A DNA stretch of 32,666 bases from Halobacteriales archaeon QS_1_69_70 (GTDB lineage Archaea > Halobacteriota > Halobacteria > Halobacteriales > Haloarculaceae): the NCBI GenBank assembly GCA_003021005.1, contig PXRI01000015.1, positions 1-32,666 of the forward strand. The letters run 5' to 3'. The notes under the pieces are model-generated. The model made no database searches. It was not told the DNA's origin and saw nothing but the letters and a program-made list of their open reading frames with translations. Shown here in pieces: positions 30,207-32,666 of this stretch (positions are counted from its first letter, which is position 1; each line of letters starts with the position of its first letter). The position numbers were made by a program, and so were the translations under genes.

Positions 30207-32444
30207 TCAGGCCGACGGGGCCAGCGCGCGCTCGGCGACGGCGTCGACGGCGGCGTCCAGGACGGCCTCGCGCTCGCCGGCGAGGAACTCGACCGTGGGC
30301 TCGCGGGCGCCGGGGTCGGTGACGCCGGCGTCGGCCGCCTCGAGCTGGAGGGCGGCGACGAGCGACTCCAAATCGAACTCGCCGTCGGTCCGGAGCTGGA
30401 GATCGTCGGTGCCGACGCCGATGACGACGTCGGCCTCGAGCCGCCGGTGGAGTTCGTCCAAGAGCATCCTGGTCGGCGGGAAGTCGTACTCGTGTGTGTA
30501 GGCCTGCGTGTCCAGCACCGCCACGGTCCCGTCGTCGACGGTGCGCTTCTCGAGGTTCGCGGTCGCCGTGTCGAGTTCGGCCGCCAGCTTCGTGCGGAAC
30601 TGGTCGGCGACCTGGGCGGCCAGCCCCGTACGCGCGTCGAACAGGAGGTCGACGATGAGTTCGCGCTTGTCCTCGTATGACTGGTAGAAGGCCTCCAACG
30701 CGATGGCCTGGCGGAGCTCGCGGGCGGTCTCGGCGTCGATCCCGGCCTCTCGGGCGAGCTCCGCGTAGGGCTCGGGGACGTCGTCCCAGTAACTGACCGC
30801 CGGCAGGTGGAGCAGGTCCTCGCGGACGTCGCCGTTGACGGCCGCGGCGACGTCGGCGGCGACGGTCGTCGCCGTCCGCTCGTCGGCGGTGACGAGGGCC
30901 TCCACCTCGTCGGTGACGGTGGCGTCGGCCGGGCAACCGTCGAGGACGACGCGCGGGGCGCCGTAGACGGAGAGCAGCTCGAGGCCGTCGGCGGAGGCGG
31001 CCGTCGAGCCGGCCGCGGCGAAGACGAAAAGCGGGAGCCGCTCGTCGTGACGCTCCCGGTCGCCGAGCATCCGGGTGACGTCCTTCGTCGCGTCGTTCAT
31101 GTCGTAGACGCCGTCCTCGAGCGGTCGGCGGTCGAAGTAGTGGTAGACGGCGTCGGCGGCGGCGTGCTCGGCCTCGACGAGCGGGAGGACGGCGCGCTCG
31201 ATGGCGGCGCCGGCCGCGTAGCCGTCGGTCGTCGCGTCGTGGCGGACGACGACGGGCCGGGATTCGAGGACGGCCCGCCGGATGGTGGTGGCGGCGTCGG
31301 TCACATCGTCGGCGATAGCCGCCAGGGCCTCGTCGTCGGCGAGCGGCGCCGCGTCGTCCGGCCGGGCCCGGGCGTCGAGCGCCTCGTCCATCCGGTCGCG
31401 GACGGCGGCCTCGGCGTCGCCCGCCAGTTCGACGAGCGACTCCGTCTCGACCTGGATCTCGTCGCGCCGGAGCCGGACCTCCCCGTCGAGCCGGACAATG
31501 TCGTCGGCCTCGACGTCGGGGTAGGCGCGGACGCCGGCCTCGACGAAGGCCGCACAGTCGACCACCCCGGTCTCGTCGCGGAGTTCGAAGACGGTCGGGC
31601 CGGAGGTCTGGCGGGCGGCCGCGACCTCGCCCTCGAGGCGGACGACGTCACCGACGTGGTCGGAGAGGTCCTCGACGGCGACGCGGTCGAGGTCGGCCGT
31701 CGGGGAGGGCTCTCCCCGTCCTGATCCCGACTCGTCGGTCGCCTCGTCGCCGACCGGGGCCCCGTAGGATTCCTCGTCGCCGCCGGGCCGGCCGGACCCG
31801 GAATCGAGGTCCGGCTGGCGGGGCGCCGCGTCGTCGCTCGAGGGGCCGGCCGACGAATCCGCCTCTGGGGTGTCAGTCCGCTGGCTCTCGCCCGACCGGC
31901 CGGATTCCGATGGCTCGGCCGACGACTCGGACGACCGTGTCCCGGCCGACGACCCGGCATCGGCGGTCGCGGGCGACGGTTCGTCGGCGCCCCCGGGCCC
32001 GGCGCTCCCACCGGCGGCACGCTCGTCGTCCTCGGCCGACGCCGCTCCGTCGTCATCGCCGGCCTCGTCGGCCAGGTAGTCGCCGTCCGGCGCGTCCACG
32101 AGGACGCCACGGAACTCCCGTTCGTCCTGGCGGATCGACCAGCCGAGGTCGATGTCGCCGTTGTCGCGGACGTTGTTCACCTGGACGAAGACGTCGTCGC
32201 CGGCCGTCCACTCGAGGCTCTCGAGGCGCCGGTCCAGCTTGCTCCGGTGGAGCAGCCCCGTGACGGTGCCGACGTTGATGAACACGCCGAAGTCGGCGTA
32301 GCCGTCGACGGTGCCGCGGTAGAACCGGCCCGGCGTCAGCTGGGAGGGGTGGTCGCCGTCGAACTCGAACGCTACGTCCTCCTGGTGAACCTCACAGATC
32401 GGTCCGCCGTCGGTGGAGGTACCGCAGATGATGCAGTCTGCCAT
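30207..32444 (-). CDS. RecJ-like protein: Zn ribbon, S1, OB and DHH-like domains
   Basis: The 745-aa protein starts MADCIICGTSTDGGPICEVH, a CxxC/CxxH zinc ribbon. An S1 domain follows at about 35-105 (GRFYRGTVDGYADFGVFINV, GTVTGLLHRSKLDRRLESLE). A long Ser/Gly/Asp-rich linker (about 120-245) leads to an OB fold (about 250-335, VVRLEGEVAAARQTSGPTVF). The rest resembles archaeal RecJ-like DHH/DHHA1 proteins: VVVRHDATTDGYAAGAAIER is motif I and VLDGCPAD stands where VDHH would be, so the catalytic DHH appears lost. It may bind single-stranded nucleic acid rather than cleave it. ATG 32444 is preferred over an upstream in-frame start at 32507. Confidence 0.85.
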   Translation of the reverse strand: MADCIICGTSTDGGPICEVHQEDVAFEFDGDHPSQLTPGRFYRGTVDGYADFGVFINVGTVTGLLHRSKLDRRLESLEWTAGDDVFVQVNNVRDNGDIDLGWSIRQDEREFRGVLVDAPDGDYLADEAGDDDGAASAEDDERAAGGSAGPGGADEPSPATADAGSSAGTRSSESSAEPSESGRSGESQRTDTPEADSSAGPSSDDAAPRQPDLDSGSGRPGGDEESYGAPVGDEATDESGSGRGEPSPTADLDRVAVEDLSDHVGDVVRLEGEVAAARQTSGPTVFELRDETGVVDCAAFVEAGVRAYPDVEADDIVRLDGEVRLRRDEIQVETESLVELAGDAEAAVRDRMDEALDARARPDDAAPLADDEALAAIADDVTDAATTIRRAVLESRPVVVRHDATTDGYAAGAAIERAVLPLVEAEHAAADAVYHYFDRRPLEDGVYDMNDATKDVTRMLGDRERHDERLPLFVFAAAGSTAASADGLELLSVYGAPRVVLDGCPADATVTDEVEALVTADERTATTVAADVAAAVNGDVREDLLHLPAVSYWDDVPEPYAELAREAGIDAETARELRQAIALEAFYQSYEDKRELIVDLLFDARTGLAAQVADQFRTKLAAELDTATANLEKRTVDDGTVAVLDTQAYTHEYDFPPTRMLLDELHRRLEADVVIGVGTDDLQLRTDGEFDLESLVAALQLEAADAGVTDPGAREPTVEFLAGEREAVLDAAVDAVAERALAPSA

Positions 32445-32503
32445 TGCCGGAATCGACGGGACGGGGCTTGAAACGGTTGTCGGAATCGCCCGGCCCGTCG
32501 ACG

Positions 32504-32666
32504 TCATGCCCCAGCAATGACCGCATCGAGTGCGGCAATGCCGCCGAAGGCCAAGCCGAACACGAAAAGCGCCGGGAGTGCGGCCGCCAGGGCGGCGCGG
32601 CGGCGCGAGGTCCCGTGGACGACCGCGAGACCGACGGCGAACAGGACGCAGGCGTACGCGAGCGCG
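32504..32666 (-). CDS. Membrane protein, C-terminal part
   Basis: The frame enters from the right edge and reads ALAYACVLFAVGLAVVHG, TSRRRAALAAALPALF, VFGLAFGGIAALDAVIAGA, then stop. The two hydrophobic helices are separated by a basic TSRRR loop, so this is the end of a polytopic or small membrane protein. It lies 59 nt upstream of the RecJ-like gene on the same strand. The family cannot be told from this part. Confidence 0.6.
   Translation of the reverse strand, partial: ALAYACVLFAVGLAVVHGTSRRRAALAAALPALFVFGLAFGGIAALDAVIAGA

Overview
The window is from a haloarchaeon (class Halobacteria; the genus cannot be fixed). The DNA is very GC-rich and the proteins are acidic. Many genes start within about 25-30 nt of a TATA-like box, which suggests leaderless transcripts. 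Several families are known mainly from haloarchaea: HEWD, DUF5794, DUF5795, PRC-barrel CdpB-like and HVO_A0114-type regulators. About 36 protein genes, two tRNA genes (Lys-CTT and intron-containing Trp-CCA), one clear pseudogene and several repeat tracts can be supported.

Layout. 1-3.6 kb: a partial RecA/KaiC-like regulator, a hypothetical protein, HEWD, CutA, a membrane protein and a YbaK-type aminoacyl-tRNA deacylase. 3.6-4.2 kb: remains of a bioD-like gene. 4.2-7.5 kb: a PRC-barrel protein, citrate synthase, a GC-rich repeat tract and a TrkA-N/DHH protein. 7.5-8.8 kb: tRNA-Lys, three copies of its 3' end, and an HTH-hicB-hicA operon whose toxin gene is cut exactly at one copy. 8.8-12.3 kb: guaB, a small basic ORF, DUF5794, DUF5795 and a 2Fe-2S ferredoxin. 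12.3-13.8 kb: tRNA-Trp followed by a TumE/HTH toxin-antitoxin pair between 42-bp direct repeats of the tRNA 3' end. 13.8-20.3 kb: small membrane and SRPBCC proteins, a coupled helical protein plus Get3/ArsA-like ATPase, the CstA transporter, hypotheticals and a Tat-exported beta-propeller. 20.4-32.7 kb: a PH-like membrane protein, an RNase Z-like hydrolase, pelota, DUF4013, the Rqc2/NEMF homologue, a membrane protein, an MBL hydrolase, Elp3, a RecJ-like Zn-ribbon/S1/OB/DHH protein and a partial membrane protein.

Functional themes. The core part is housekeeping: GMP synthesis (guaB), TCA entry (citrate synthase), tRNA modification (elp3), proofreading (YbaK) and ribosome rescue (pelota near Rqc2/NEMF). 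The accessory part sits at the two tRNA genes. Each is followed by hairpin cassettes that join an inverted T-arm sequence, a GC-rich loop and a direct copy of the tRNA 3' end, and each carries a toxin-antitoxin locus but no visible integrase.

The most interesting candidate is this tRNA-tail cassette system. The GC-rich repeat found in its loops also fills two intergenic tracts and appears in frame inside the Rqc2 and Elp3 homologues. Family names come from recognising the sequences by eye; no searches were run.
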